Assembly (NCBI RefSeq): GCF_002750855.1
Contig: NZ_NWUC01000006.1
Span: 124,001 to 188,000, forward strand
Direction of reading: 5' to 3'
Length of the DNA: 64,000 nucleotides
Origin: Neopararhizobium haloflavum
GTDB lineage: Bacteria > Pseudomonadota > Alphaproteobacteria > Rhizobiales > Rhizobiaceae
Shown: one piece after another, positions 8,003-17,575 of the stretch
Numbering within the stretch: the first letter of the stretch is position 1
Layout: every line of letters begins with the position of its first letter
Notes under the pieces: model-generated
Told to the model about the DNA's origin: nothing
Databases searched by the model: none
The model's input: the letters and a program-made list of their open reading frames with translations, nothing else
Position numbers and translations under genes: made by a program

Positions 8003-8830
8003 ATGATCGGCAGAAAAGCGCGTCACACGATGAAGGCCGTTGCGGCTGGTCTTCTGTTCTCCGCCGTTTCGGCAACGGCGCAAGCCGCGCAATGCGGCAA
8101 CGACGCCTCGGGTTTTCCCGCATGGGTTGAGCAGTTCCGGGTCGAGGCTCAGGCCAACGGCATATCGCCGCAAACGCTCGACGTCTCGCTCGGCAACGTG
8201 CGCTATGCGACGAAGACTATCTCGCTCGATCGTAATCAGAAGAGCTTCAATCTCTCGCTGGAACAGTTCATGCAGCGCCGCGGCGCCGACCAGATCGTAT
8301 CGCAGGGTCGCCGTCTGAAGGAGCAGAACGCCGCACTTTTCGCGAGCATCGAGAGCCGCTATGGCGTGCCACCCGGCGTGGTCATCTCCATATGGGGCAT
8401 GGAGACCGCATTCGGCAGCTTCATGGGCGATCAGAGCGCTATGTCGGCCTTGTCGACCCTGGCCTATGATTGCCGCAGGTCCGAGTTCTTTACGCGTGAA
8501 CTCTACGCCGCCCTGCAAATCGTCCAGAGCGGCGAGCTCACGCCGGATCAGATGCGGGGCGCCGGCCACGGCGAGCTTGGCCAGACCCAGTTTCTGCCAT
8601 CGAACTATGTTCGCTTCGCGGTCGACGCAGATGGAGACGGGCGCCGCGACTTGATCCGCTCCAAGCCGGATGCGCTGGCTTCGACAGCGAATTTCCTGAG
8701 AGCCTATGGCTGGCAGCCCGGCGCGGGATATCAGCCGGGACAGCCCAATTTCGGTGCTATTCAGGCGTGGAACGCGGCCGGTGTCTATCAGCAGGCGATC
8801 GCGATCATCGCCGCCCGCATCGATGGATGA
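8003..8830 (+). CDS. lytic murein transglycosylase (MltB-like)
   Basis: 275-aa periplasmic lytic transglycosylase (GH103/MltB-like) that cleaves the MurNAc-GlcNAc bond of peptidoglycan to give 1,6-anhydro ends. An N-terminal signal peptide ends about residue 28 (ATAQA); no lipobox Cys follows, so it is soluble rather than a lipoprotein. The catalytic Glu is Glu134 in IWGMETAFG, and the second family motif is GHGELGQTQFLPSNY. There is no C-terminal peptidoglycan-binding domain, so it is a short form. ATG 8003 with a GGAGAGGA site 6 nt upstream is preferred over the frame opening at 7952. Its stop abuts the stop of the convergent carbonic anhydrase gene. Confidence 0.88.
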   Translation: MIGRKARHTMKAVAAGLLFSAVSATAQAAQCGNDASGFPAWVEQFRVEAQANGISPQTLDVSLGNVRYATKTISLDRNQKSFNLSLEQFMQRRGADQIVSQGRRLKEQNAALFASIESRYGVPPGVVISIWGMETAFGSFMGDQSAMSALSTLAYDCRRSEFFTRELYAALQIVQSGELTPDQMRGAGHGELGQTQFLPSNYVRFAVDADGDGRRDLIRSKPDALASTANFLRAYGWQPGAGYQPGQPNFGAIQAWNAAGVYQQAIAIIAARIDG

Positions 8831-9475
8831 TCACTGCGGATCGGGCCGCCTGAAGTCGCCGCTCGCACCGTCCATCACCCATAACTCGCCAGTCCCGATG
8901 TCGAACCAGGCACCGTGAAGGCTCAGCTCGTCCTTCTCTTCCAGGTCGCTGACCCAAGGGAAGGTTCTGAGATTCTTGATGGAGTTGCGGATCGATATCC
9001 GCTCCAGCGCCGTCTGCCGCTCTGCCGCTGTCAGCGCGCTGTATCCGTTCATTTCTTCTGCGAGCGGTTTGACGAGCGCCATCCAATGGCCGACGAAGTT
9101 CCCGGGCGACAGTGGCTCGCCATCCTCGTTGAGGGCGGCCTGAATGCCGCCGCATCGTCCGTGACCCATGACGATCACGTTGCGAACCTTCAATCCGTTC
9201 AACGCAAATTCAAGCGCCGCCGAAATGCCATCGTGCTCCCGATCCGGATCGTATGTCGGCACCAGGTTGGCCACGTTGCGCACGACGAACAGCTCGCCGG
9301 GTCCAACGTCAAAAATCGTCTCCGGCGCTGCGCGGGAGTCGCAGCACGCAATCACCAGCGCTTTGGGGCTCTGGCCGGCATCGGCCAGGCGGCGGTATCT
9401 GTCCTGCTCCTGCGCGTAACGCGCGTGCATGAAGCTGCGATAGCCATCAAGAAGGGTTTGCGGAAAACCAGTCAT
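8831..9475 (-). CDS. beta-carbonic anhydrase
   Basis: 214-aa zinc enzyme interconverting CO2 and bicarbonate in the cytoplasm. The zinc ligands of the beta class are all visible: Cys44 and Asp46 in ACCDSR, then His105 and Cys108 in GHGRCGG. It is convergent with the transglycosylase gene with no intervening base, and lies 61 bp downstream of the pyridoxal kinase gene on the same strand. It supplies bicarbonate for carboxylases; nothing nearby suggests a specialised role. Confidence 0.94.
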   Translation of the reverse strand: MTGFPQTLLDGYRSFMHARYAQEQDRYRRLADAGQSPKALVIACCDSRAAPETIFDVGPGELFVVRNVANLVPTYDPDREHDGISAALEFALNGLKVRNVIVMGHGRCGGIQAALNEDGEPLSPGNFVGHWMALVKPLAEEMNGYSALTAAERQTALERISIRNSIKNLRTFPWVSDLEEKDELSLHGAWFDIGTGELWVMDGASGDFRRPDPQ

Positions 9476-9536
9476 CCTGTCTGATTAGCGTTGCTTTAGT
9501 GACATTGCAATCACCGACACGCGGCCTGAACGCGGC

Positions 9537-10418
9537 CTATTTGCGCCGCCTCTGGCCGGGATGAACGAGATGACGCATCTGAACCATCGCCATCGGCCGC
9601 AACACGCTTTCCGTGTCGCTTTCCAACGTCAGTTCGTCGGCGCCGCGCTTCACCGTGCGCGCCAGAATTTCATAGACGGTTGCCGTCGCCGATTGCAGCG
9701 CTTTTTCATCTGATTGCCCGCTCATCAGCCGAGCCAGGAACACGGCTGCCAAAAGATCCCCCAGCCCGTTGGGCGGATTGGAAATCGCCCTGTGCTCGGC
9801 CAGGAGCGCCTGTCGCGCCGTCAGAAGAAGATTGCCGATGCCGCCGGACATCATCGGCACGGCCGAGGTAACGAGGACGCGTTCGGGCCCGAGCCAGAGT
9901 GCGGCGTCCATGATCGCGTTGTTGTCATCGAGGGATGCGCCGCTCATCCAGGCCAGTTCGTAGCGATTGGGGGTCGCAACGCTGGCGATCGGCAACAGAT
10001 GCTCCTGTATCGCGGCAGCGGTCGCTTTGGGAACATATAGCCCACCGAGGTCGCCGATCACCGGATCGCACATGTAGATCGCTCGCGGATTGTGCTTGCG
10101 GACCGCGCTAACGGCCCGTGCGACGGCCGCAGCCTGCCCCGGGTCGCCGAGATAGCCCGACAGAACAGCCCCGATTTCGCCGAGCCATGGCGCGCCGCAC
10201 AGGTCATCGATCATCGCGCCAAAAGTGCCCGCGTCGAGCGCCATGCGCGTGGATGGACCGTGGCCGGGGTGCCAGGGAAGGATGACCGTCGGCAATGCCC
10301 ATACGGGATGGCCAAGCAATTCGAGTGCCAGAACGGCGGCTCGATTGCCGACCGAGCCACGCACGACATGGCTGGAAATGACGAGGACCGCCTGCTTGTC
10401 GGCTGCTGTCTCGCTCAT
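9537..10418 (-). CDS. pdxY: pyridoxal kinase (PdxY-like)
   Basis: 293-aa ribokinase-superfamily enzyme phosphorylating pyridoxal to PLP with ATP, in vitamin B6 salvage. Seen: the N-terminal ISSHVVRGSVGN substrate segment, CDPVIGD in the middle, the TPN(R)YEL segment, and NPPNGLGDLLAA near residue 220. The last corresponds to the GTGD anion-hole motif; its Thr is Leu here, so the motif reads GLGD, but the catalytic Asp is kept. The upstream neighbour on the same strand is a small membrane protein whose stop lies 4 bp before this start. Confidence 0.87.
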   Translation of the reverse strand: MSETAADKQAVLVISSHVVRGSVGNRAAVLALELLGHPVWALPTVILPWHPGHGPSTRMALDAGTFGAMIDDLCGAPWLGEIGAVLSGYLGDPGQAAAVARAVSAVRKHNPRAIYMCDPVIGDLGGLYVPKATAAAIQEHLLPIASVATPNRYELAWMSGASLDDNNAIMDAALWLGPERVLVTSAVPMMSGGIGNLLLTARQALLAEHRAISNPPNGLGDLLAAVFLARLMSGQSDEKALQSATATVYEILARTVKRGADELTLESDTESVLRPMAMVQMRHLVHPGQRRRK

Positions 10419-10422
10419 GCCG

Positions 10423-10671
10423 TCAGCTGAAACTTATCGCCGAGAGAAGCCACAAGGCCAGCGCCACGAAGGCGATGACCGCGAGAACGCGTCCCGTCCG
10501 CGTCGCCGCCACTTCGATCGGGTCGCTCTGATCCGCGTCGCGCGCGGCGAAATGGTCTCCCACCGATTTCGCCTTGCTCTGCATCGCCGGCGAACCGAAG
10601 ACGCCACCCTCTCCGCCCAACCGGTCGAGGTCGCGGCGGGCCTTTCGGCGATCCCTGTCATCGTCCTGCAT
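10423..10671 (-). CDS. small single-pass membrane protein, unknown function
   Basis: 82-aa protein that I do not recognise. A charged N-terminal half begins MQDDDRDRRKARRD, and one hydrophobic helix (about residues 58-78) ends at the C-terminus, so it is probably a tail-anchored inner-membrane protein. I chose ATG 10671 because AAGGAGG lies 5 nt upstream; the frame also opens at 10698 without such a site. Its stop is 4 bp from the pdxY start, so the two are probably cotranscribed, and it follows the AhpD-like gene by 23 bp. A role with either neighbour is guesswork. Confidence 0.7.
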   Translation of the reverse strand: MQDDDRDRRKARRDLDRLGGEGGVFGSPAMQSKAKSVGDHFAARDADQSDPIEVAATRTGRVLAVIAFVALALWLLSAISFS

Positions 10672-10694
10672 CGAGGCCTCCTTGAGAATGGCAG

Positions 10695-11270
10695 TCATCG
10701 AGCCATGCGATGGTAGGCCGAATTCGGCCGCATGTCAGTCGCCGATGCCATCCGATTGGACATGTTGAAGAAGGCAGCAACAGCGGCAATATCCCAGATG
10801 TCGCGGTCGGTAAATCCGTGCTCACGCAGATCCTGCCGGTCCGCTTCCTCAATACGGTCCGGAGCCTCGGTCAGCTTGACCGCGAAGTCGAGCATCGCCT
10901 TCTGCTTTTCGGTGAGGACGGCCGCGCGGTAATTCATCGCCATTTCCTCCCCGAACGCCGGGTCACCGGAAAGGCCGCGCACAGCCGCCCCATGCGCCGT
11001 CAGGCAGTAATAGCAATGATTGACCGCCGAAACCGCGACAGCGATCATCTCGCGCTCCAGCTTGCTCAGACCCGAATCGCCCAGCATGAGATCATTGTAG
11101 AAATCGGAGAAGGCACGCAGCTTGCGCTCGTCGAAGGCGTAGGCCTTGAGGACGTTCGGGATCATCCCGAGTTTTTCCTCACATTTGGCGAAATAGGCCT
11201 TCGTTTCGTCGCTGAGCGGATCGGCCATCGCCAGATCGAGCGCCGTCACCTGTGTCTCGTCCTGCGCCAT
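10695..11270 (-). CDS. AhpD/carboxymuconolactone decarboxylase-like peroxidase-related protein
   Basis: 191-aa all-helical protein of the AhpD/CMD superfamily, closest to the uncharacterised peroxidase-related subfamily of about 190 aa. The redox pair Cys86-Tyr-Tyr-Cys89 with His93 (HCYYCLTAH) matches the AhpD-type active site. Peroxidase or disulfide reductase activity is therefore plausible but not proven. The open frame runs on to 13355 antisense to the GDH gene. I chose ATG 11270, which has GGAG 6 nt upstream; the ATG at 11276 directly abuts that site. It is divergent from the GDH gene across 96 bp. Confidence 0.85.
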   Translation of the reverse strand: MAQDETQVTALDLAMADPLSDETKAYFAKCEEKLGMIPNVLKAYAFDERKLRAFSDFYNDLMLGDSGLSKLEREMIAVAVSAVNHCYYCLTAHGAAVRGLSGDPAFGEEMAMNYRAAVLTEKQKAMLDFAVKLTEAPDRIEEADRQDLREHGFTDRDIWDIAAVAAFFNMSNRMASATDMRPNSAYHRMAR

Positions 11271-11366
11271 AATCATCTCCCAAAAAGAACCGGACCTGGC
11301 AGCCGCAAGGGTTCTGCCGCGCAATTCTTCTGATAGGCTCCACCGAAACACAAGGGAGGCAAAGCC

Positions 11367-14300
11367 TTGGGCGCACGCAGAAACCCTCGAATCGACCGAA
11401 AGATCGCCGATGCGCGCAGTGTGCTGGCACAGCGAAAATCTGACGACGCGATCGATCCGGCGGTTCTTTTCGGCCGCGTCGCCTACGACGATCTGGATGC
11501 CTATGACGGAAGCGAACTGGCCATGGTCGCACGTCATGCCCACGCCGAAGTCAATGCATTCGACGGCAAGTCGGCACGCATCTCGGTCGTGTCGCCCACC
11601 GATCTTTCGGCTGACGGCCAGCAAGTGTCGATCATCTCCGTCACCGACCGAAACATGCCATTCCTCTATGATTCGATCGTCGGCGAGATTTCTGCTGCCT
11701 ACCGCACGATCTTTCTCGCCATGCACCCGATCCTGTGCCGTGGAGAGGATGGCGGACTGGAACTGTTCTCCTCCTCCCGGCCGTGCCCGCCGTCCCAGCG
11801 CATCAGCCACGTTCAGATCCACGTGCCTGTGCTGTCGGACGAACAGGGCGAGACGCTCCGCGAAAAGCTGAAGTCGATCCTCGAGCAGGTCCATGCGGCC
11901 GTTGGCGACTGGAAGCCGATGCTGTCGCGCCTGGACCGGACCATGACTCTTCTCGAAGAGGCTCCGGCCTCGGGTAGAAAGGCCGAGCGCGCCGAAGCGC
12001 TGGCCTTCCTGCGCTGGCTGCGCGACGACAACTTCACCTTTCTGGGCATGCGGGAATACGTCTATTCGTCCGAGGACGGCGAGGGAAAGGTCGAGCGCGC
12101 CCGCGAAAAGGGTCTCGGCATCCTGGCGGACCCCGATATCCGGGTGCTTCGGCTCGGCAAGGACCACGTCACCACCACGCCTGAGATACTCGCCTTCCTC
12201 GAGGGTCCGGACTCGCTCATCGTGACCAAGGCCAACATGCGCTCGATGGTCCATCGCCGCGCCTACATGGACTACATCGGCGTTAAACTCTACGGCGAGG
12301 ACGGCACGCTCGCCGGTGAGTTGCGCATTGTCGGTCTCTTCACATCGACGGCCTACACACGCTCGGTCGCCGACATTCCGCTTTTGCGCATGAAGGTCGA
12401 TGCGGTGGTCTCCCGTCTCGGCTTCGACCCGGAGAGCCACTCGGGCAAGATGCTTTTCAATACGCTGGAATCCTATCCGCGCGACGATCTCTTCCAGACC
12501 GACGTTGAGACGCTGACAGCCTTCAGCATGCAGCTCAACGAATTGGCCGATCGGCCCCGCGTTCGTGTGCTGCCGCGAATAGACCGTTTCGACCGCTTCG
12601 TTTCCGTCATCGTCTACGTCCCGCGCGATCAATATGATTCCGACGTGCGCGAGCGCATCGGGCTTGCGTTGGCAGACCATTTCGACGGCCACGTCTCTGC
12701 CTATTATCCCGCCTTCCCGGAAGGCAACCTGGCGCGTGTTCACTTCATCATAGGCCGCGCCGGCGGCAAGACCCCGCGCGTGGCGCAAGACAAGCTGGAG
12801 CGTCACGTACGCACCATCGTGACCCGGTGGGAAGATCGCTTCGATCTGGACCGGCCGCTGGGCACGCCGATGCTGCATGCGTCCGAGGCCTATCGCGAAC
12901 GATACACGCCGAGCGAAGCCATAGCGGACCTCGCCGATTTGCAGGCCTGCAACGCGCTGGGGGCGATCCGCATCGAATTGAGCGAAAGCAAGGACGGCGA
13001 GACGGCCCGCCTGACGCTCAAGATCTTTCATGCGTTCGAGCCGGTCGCGCTGTCCCGGCGAGTCCCGCTGCTGGAGAATCTCGGCTTCAACGTCATCAGC
13101 GAGCAGACCTTCGATCTCCAGGTGAAACCCGACAAGGGGCCTTCGCATCTGGTCGTTCTGCATGAGATGGAACTGGAGCCGGCGGACGTTGCCAGCTTCG
13201 ACCTCGCCGCAACTGGTCCTCTGGTGGAACATGCGTTTCTCGAAGCCTGGCACGGCCGCATCGACGATGATCGTTTCAACCGCCTCGTCGTCTCCGCCGG
13301 CCTGACGGCCGAGCAGGTCGTGGTGCTGCGCGCCTATGGCCGCTACATGCGCCAACTCGGCAGTTCCTATTCACAGGACTACATTGCCAGGGTCCTGAAC
13401 CGTTACCCCGCGCTGACGCGAAAGCTCTTTGAGCTGTTTCGCATCCGCTTCGATCCTGACATGGCGCTCGACCAGCGAACCAGAAGGATGGAGACTGCCA
13501 GAAAGGTGATCGCCCAGGCATTGGGCGACGTGACGATCCTCGAAGAGGATCGGATTCTGCGCCGCTATGAGAACGCCATCCTGGCGACGCTGCGAACGAA
13601 CTACCATCAGCGCGACGCGGCCGGGGATGCAAGGCCGACTCTCGCTCTCAAGATCAATCCCCGTGCGCTTGATAGCGTTCCCGAACCCAAGCCATTCCGT
13701 GAAATCTTCGTCTACGGCGCCGAGGTGGAGGGGGTCCACATGCGCTTCGGGCCCGTGGCGCGTGGCGGTTTGCGCTGGTCCGACCGGCCGGAGGATTACC
13801 GCACGGAAGTGCTGGGTCTCGTCAAGGCGCAACAGGTCAAGAACGCTGTCATCGTTCCGGTGGGTGCGAAGGGCGGCTTCTTTCCCAAACGCCTGCCGAT
13901 GTCGAAAGGACGGGACGCGGTTTTCGACGCGGGGCGCGATGCTTACAAGACCTTCATCCGCACCCTGCTCTCGGTGACTGACAACATTGTCGACGGCGCG
14001 ATCGTGCCGCCGGACAAGACGATCCGGCATGACGGCGACGATCCGTATTTCGTGGTTGCCGCCGACAAGGGAACCGCGACGTTTTCCGACACGGCGAACG
14101 CCATCAGTCAGGAGCACGATTTCTGGCTTGACGATGCGTTCGCCTCCGGCGGATCGGCCGGCTACGATCACAAGAAGATGGGCATTACCGCCCGCGGCGC
14201 GTGGGAGGCGGTAAAGCGTCATTTCCGCGAAATGGATATCGACATCCAGACGACCCCCTTCACCGTGGTCGGTGTCGGGGATATGTCGGGCGACGTGTTC

Positions 14301-16157
14301 GGCAACGGCATGCTGCTGTCGCGCCAGATAAGGTTGCTCGCCGCATTCGACCATCGCGACATCGTTATCGATCCCGATCCGGACCCGGCGACAAGCTTCA
14401 AGGAGCGCAAACGCCTTTTCGGCCTCGGCCGGTCGAGCTGGCAGGACTACAATCGCGACAAGCTCTCACCGGGCGGCATGGTGATTTCGCGCAGCGAGAA
14501 ATCGGTCAAACTGACGGCGGCGGCGGCCGCGGCGATCGGCCTCGACAAGTCCACGGCATCACCACCCGAGATCATCAGCGCGATCTTGAAGGCGCCGGCC
14601 GATCTGCTGTGGTTCGGCGGCATCGGAACCTATGTGAAGGCAGCCGACGAAAGTGACGCCGACGTCGGCGACCGGACCAATGACGGCATTCGGATCACGG
14701 CCGGCGAAGTCGGCGCACGGGTCATCGGCGAAGGCGCCAATCTCGGTGTCACGCAGAAGGGCCGCATCGCCTATGGTCTTGCGGGAGGGCGGTGCAACTC
14801 CGATGCGATCGACAACTCGGCAGGCGTCAATTCCTCCGACGTCGAGGTCAACATCAAGATTGCGCTCGCATCGGCCATGAAGGAAGGCCGCTTGTCCCGC
14901 GCCGACCGCGACAAGCTCCTTGTGTCGATGACCGACGAAGTCGCTGCATTGGTCTTGCGCAACAATTATCTGCAGTCCCTTGCCATTTCCCTCACCGAGA
15001 GGCGCGGCAGCCAGGCAGCCGGAGAACTCGGGCAACTCATGCTGCGGCTCGAGGAGGAAGGCAGGCTGGATCGGAAGGTGGAAACCTTGCCCGCACCGCA
15101 GGTTTTCGCCGAACGCTACGCCGCCGGCAAACCCCTCACCCGAGCCGAGATCGGCGTGCTTCTGTCCTATGCCAAGATCGGCCTGTTCGACGATCTGACA
15201 GCGAGCAGCCTGCCTGCTGATCCCTATTTCGAGACGACGCTCGGCTCTTATTTCCCCCGCGCCATGCGCGAAGGATTTGACGGCGACATCGCCAATCACC
15301 GTCTGCGCCGCGAAATCGTGGCGACGTTGCTTGCCAACGACGCGATCAATCGCGGCGGGCCTGGCTTCGTCAGCTACTTCGCCGATGCCAGCGGTGCATT
15401 GCCGGCCAACACGATCAAGGCATTCGTCATCGCTCGCGACGGCTTGCAGTTGAACGACGACTACGATCAGATCGATGCGCTGGACACCAAGCTGCCGGGG
15501 GACGTGCAGAACCGGCTCTACCAGATGGTCGGCGACACGTTACGCGGCGCCACGGGCTGGGCCTTGCGCTCCTCGGCGTATAATGGCGATCTGAAGACGT
15601 CGGTCACCGCCTTGCGCGACGCCGCCAAGCGTCTGAAGCCCATCCTCAAATCGCTGATTCCTCCTTTTCTCAAGGAGGAAGCAGAGGCCCGCCTCGTCAT
15701 GTTGCTGGACGCCGGCGTTCCCGATCGTCTGGCAAAGGCTGCCGCCATGTTGCCGACGCTCGCGCATGTGCCGGAAATGGCCGAGATCGCCGTCTCCTGC
15801 GATACCGACGTCGAGGCGACGGCTCGGCAGTACTTTGCCGTCACCGACGCATTTCGCATCGGCCGGATCGAGGCTGCGGCACGCCGGATCGATACGGCCG
15901 ACCATTACACGGCCCTGGCGCTGGCCCGAAACCTTGATGAGATTTCGGTGGCGCGTCGCGCGATCACATCGGTCGCACTCTCGCGCTTCGGCAAAGAGGC
16001 AAACCCCGTGGAAGCCTGGATCCGAAACGACAAGCTCCGCATCAGCCGCGTGCGCGGTCAGATTCTCGCGCTTGCCGAGGGCGGCGACTTCAACGTCGCG
16101 CGCCTGACCGTGGCCGCCGGGATGATGGCTGATCTGGCCCGCGGAGAAAATGGATGA
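11367..16157 (+). CDS. gdh: NAD-specific glutamate dehydrogenase, large (180-kDa) class
   Basis: 1596-aa NAD-dependent glutamate dehydrogenase of the large class (about 1600 aa) known from Streptomyces, Pseudomonas and Caulobacter. It deaminates glutamate to 2-oxoglutarate and ammonia, mainly for amino-acid catabolism. A long N-terminal region with ACT-like segments is followed by the catalytic core: RGGLRWSDR near residue 807 and PVGAKGGFFPKR near 832, then a Rossmann part near GVGDMSGDVFGNGM (about 970) and a helical C-terminus. The first start is TTG 11367 with GGGAGG 7 nt upstream and no better ATG nearby. Its stop overlaps the ATG of a UMF1-type transporter. The symbol is generic. Confidence 0.95.
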   Translation: MGARRNPRIDRKIADARSVLAQRKSDDAIDPAVLFGRVAYDDLDAYDGSELAMVARHAHAEVNAFDGKSARISVVSPTDLSADGQQVSIISVTDRNMPFLYDSIVGEISAAYRTIFLAMHPILCRGEDGGLELFSSSRPCPPSQRISHVQIHVPVLSDEQGETLREKLKSILEQVHAAVGDWKPMLSRLDRTMTLLEEAPASGRKAERAEALAFLRWLRDDNFTFLGMREYVYSSEDGEGKVERAREKGLGILADPDIRVLRLGKDHVTTTPEILAFLEGPDSLIVTKANMRSMVHRRAYMDYIGVKLYGEDGTLAGELRIVGLFTSTAYTRSVADIPLLRMKVDAVVSRLGFDPESHSGKMLFNTLESYPRDDLFQTDVETLTAFSMQLNELADRPRVRVLPRIDRFDRFVSVIVYVPRDQYDSDVRERIGLALADHFDGHVSAYYPAFPEGNLARVHFIIGRAGGKTPRVAQDKLERHVRTIVTRWEDRFDLDRPLGTPMLHASEAYRERYTPSEAIADLADLQACNALGAIRIELSESKDGETARLTLKIFHAFEPVALSRRVPLLENLGFNVISEQTFDLQVKPDKGPSHLVVLHEMELEPADVASFDLAATGPLVEHAFLEAWHGRIDDDRFNRLVVSAGLTAEQVVVLRAYGRYMRQLGSSYSQDYIARVLNRYPALTRKLFELFRIRFDPDMALDQRTRRMETARKVIAQALGDVTILEEDRILRRYENAILATLRTNYHQRDAAGDARPTLALKINPRALDSVPEPKPFREIFVYGAEVEGVHMRFGPVARGGLRWSDRPEDYRTEVLGLVKAQQVKNAVIVPVGAKGGFFPKRLPMSKGRDAVFDAGRDAYKTFIRTLLSVTDNIVDGAIVPPDKTIRHDGDDPYFVVAADKGTATFSDTANAISQEHDFWLDDAFASGGSAGYDHKKMGITARGAWEAVKRHFREMDIDIQTTPFTVVGVGDMSGDVFGNGMLLSRQIRLLAAFDHRDIVIDPDPDPATSFKERKRLFGLGRSSWQDYNRDKLSPGGMVISRSEKSVKLTAAAAAAIGLDKSTASPPEIISAILKAPADLLWFGGIGTYVKAADESDADVGDRTNDGIRITAGEVGARVIGEGANLGVTQKGRIAYGLAGGRCNSDAIDNSAGVNSSDVEVNIKIALASAMKEGRLSRADRDKLLVSMTDEVAALVLRNNYLQSLAISLTERRGSQAAGELGQLMLRLEEEGRLDRKVETLPAPQVFAERYAAGKPLTRAEIGVLLSYAKIGLFDDLTASSLPADPYFETTLGSYFPRAMREGFDGDIANHRLRREIVATLLANDAINRGGPGFVSYFADASGALPANTIKAFVIARDGLQLNDDYDQIDALDTKLPGDVQNRLYQMVGDTLRGATGWALRSSAYNGDLKTSVTALRDAAKRLKPILKSLIPPFLKEEAEARLVMLLDAGVPDRLAKAAAMLPTLAHVPEMAEIAVSCDTDVEATARQYFAVTDAFRIGRIEAAARRIDTADHYTALALARNLDEISVARRAITSVALSRFGKEANPVEAWIRNDKLRISRVRGQILALAEGGDFNVARLTVAAGMMADLARGENG

Positions 16158-17575
16158 ACGGCCCAGCAGCGGCCCCGTCCAGCGTTGGCATGCCGTCCGA
16201 AGTCGATAAGCGCGGCATCTACGGCTGGATGGCGTTCGATTGGGCAGCACAGCCATTCTTCACGGTTGTCATCACGTTCATCTTCGGACCTTACTTCGTC
16301 TCCGAATTGGCAAACGATCCGGTGCGTGGTCAGGCTTGGTGGGGCTATGCGATTGCCCTTTCGGGCCTCCTGATAGCGGTTCTTTCGCCGGTCCTCGGCG
16401 CGATCGCCGATGAAACAGGCAACCGTAAGCGATGGATAGCGGGGCTGGCCATCATCAAGATCGTGGCCCTTGCTCTGCTATGGTTCGCAGCCCCCGGCTC
16501 CCCGCTCATCTACCCATTCCTCCTGATTATTGCTGCCTCGGTTGCCGCCGAATTTTCCATTGTGTTCAACGATTCCATGATGCCGCGTCTCATGAACGAC
16601 AGGCAGATCGGCAAATATTCGAACATCGCCTGGGGGCTTGGCTATCTGGGCGGGATGGTCTTCCTGATAGCCGTCGTCGCGTTCATGGCGGGTTCGCCCG
16701 AGACGGGGCGCACGATCCTGGGGCTGCAGCCGATCTGGGGCCTTGACCCGGTGGCGGGCGAAGGCGCGCGGGCAACCGGGCCGTTGGCGGCTCTCTGGTA
16801 TCTGATCTTCATCCTGCCGATGTTTGTCTTCACACCGGATAGCGCGACGGGAAAGCCGATCAGTCGCGCCGTGACGGATGGCATCGTCCAGTTGAAATCG
16901 ACATTCCGGGAGATCCGCCGACGCTCCGGCATCCTGCGGTTTCTGGTTGCACGCATGATCTACCAGGATGGCGTCAACGGATTGATCGCACTCGGCGGCA
17001 CATTCGCGGCCGGCATGTTTGCCTGGAGCGTTACCGAGATCGGCATCTTCGGCATCATTCTCAACGTCGTCGCCATCGCCGGATGTCTGGTCGCGAGCAG
17101 ACTGGATCAGCGCCACGGTGCAAAGCGCGTGGTCGCGGCGGCGCTTGTCTGCCTGCTCGTGGCAACGGTCGGCATCGTGTCCACCGGTCCCGGCTTTACA
17201 CTTTTCGGCGCCTTGCCGCTGGGCGCCGAGGACAGCGGCGGGCTGTTCGGCACGCCGGCGGAGAAGGCCTATATCGTGTTCGGGTTGCTGATCGGCCTAG
17301 CATTCGGCCCCGTCCAGGCCTCGTCGCGCTCTTATTTCGCGCGCAGCGTCAGCGCCGAAGAGGCTGGACGCTATTTCGGCTTCTATGCTCTGGCTGGCCG
17401 AGCGACATCGTTCCTCGCGCCGCTATCGGTGGCGACGGTAACCGCCGTTTCGGGCTCGGCTCGGCTCGGCATGGCAACGCTGATCGCATTTCTGCTGGTC
17501 GGCCTTCTCGTGCTGCTCGCAACGCCTTACCCGGCCTCCGAGCCGCTCAGTGACGGAAGTGACGCACGCCGGTGA
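16154..17575 (+). CDS. MFS transporter, UMF1/Atg22-like family
   Basis: 473-aa membrane protein with about 12 hydrophobic segments. The opening [15 protein letters not shown] and the [10 protein letters not shown] loop after the second or third helix are typical of the UMF1 (Atg22-like) major facilitator family. Yeast Atg22 exports amino acids from the vacuole; bacterial substrates are unknown. ATG 16154 overlaps the GDH stop (ATGA), so translation is probably coupled to GDH. That hints at an amino-acid or dicarboxylate substrate, which is inference. Its 3' end overlaps the 3' end of convergent purH by 29 bp. Confidence 0.85.
   Translation: MNGPAAAPSSVGMPSEVDKRGIYGWMAFDWAAQPFFTVVITFIFGPYFVSELANDPVRGQAWWGYAIALSGLLIAVLSPVLGAIADETGNRKRWIAGLAIIKIVALALLWFAAPGSPLIYPFLLIIAASVAAEFSIVFNDSMMPRLMNDRQIGKYSNIAWGLGYLGGMVFLIAVVAFMAGSPETGRTILGLQPIWGLDPVAGEGARATGPLAALWYLIFILPMFVFTPDSATGKPISRAVTDGIVQLKSTFREIRRRSGILRFLVARMIYQDGVNGLIALGGTFAAGMFAWSVTEIGIFGIILNVVAIAGCLVASRLDQRHGAKRVVAAALVCLLVATVGIVSTGPGFTLFGALPLGAEDSGGLFGTPAEKAYIVFGLLIGLAFGPVQASSRSYFARSVSAEEAGRYFGFYALAGRATSFLAPLSVATVTAVSGSARLGMATLIAFLLVGLLVLLATPYPASEPLSDGSDARR

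Noticed and set aside
11271-13355. Upstream extension of the AhpD-like frame, antisense to the GDH gene
   Set aside because: No similarity to the family before ATG 11270, and a ribosome site marks that start.
17547-17575. 29-bp overlap of the transporter and purH 3' ends as a sign of misannotation
   Set aside because: Both stops are supported by intact family C-termini; short convergent overlaps are normal in compact genomes.
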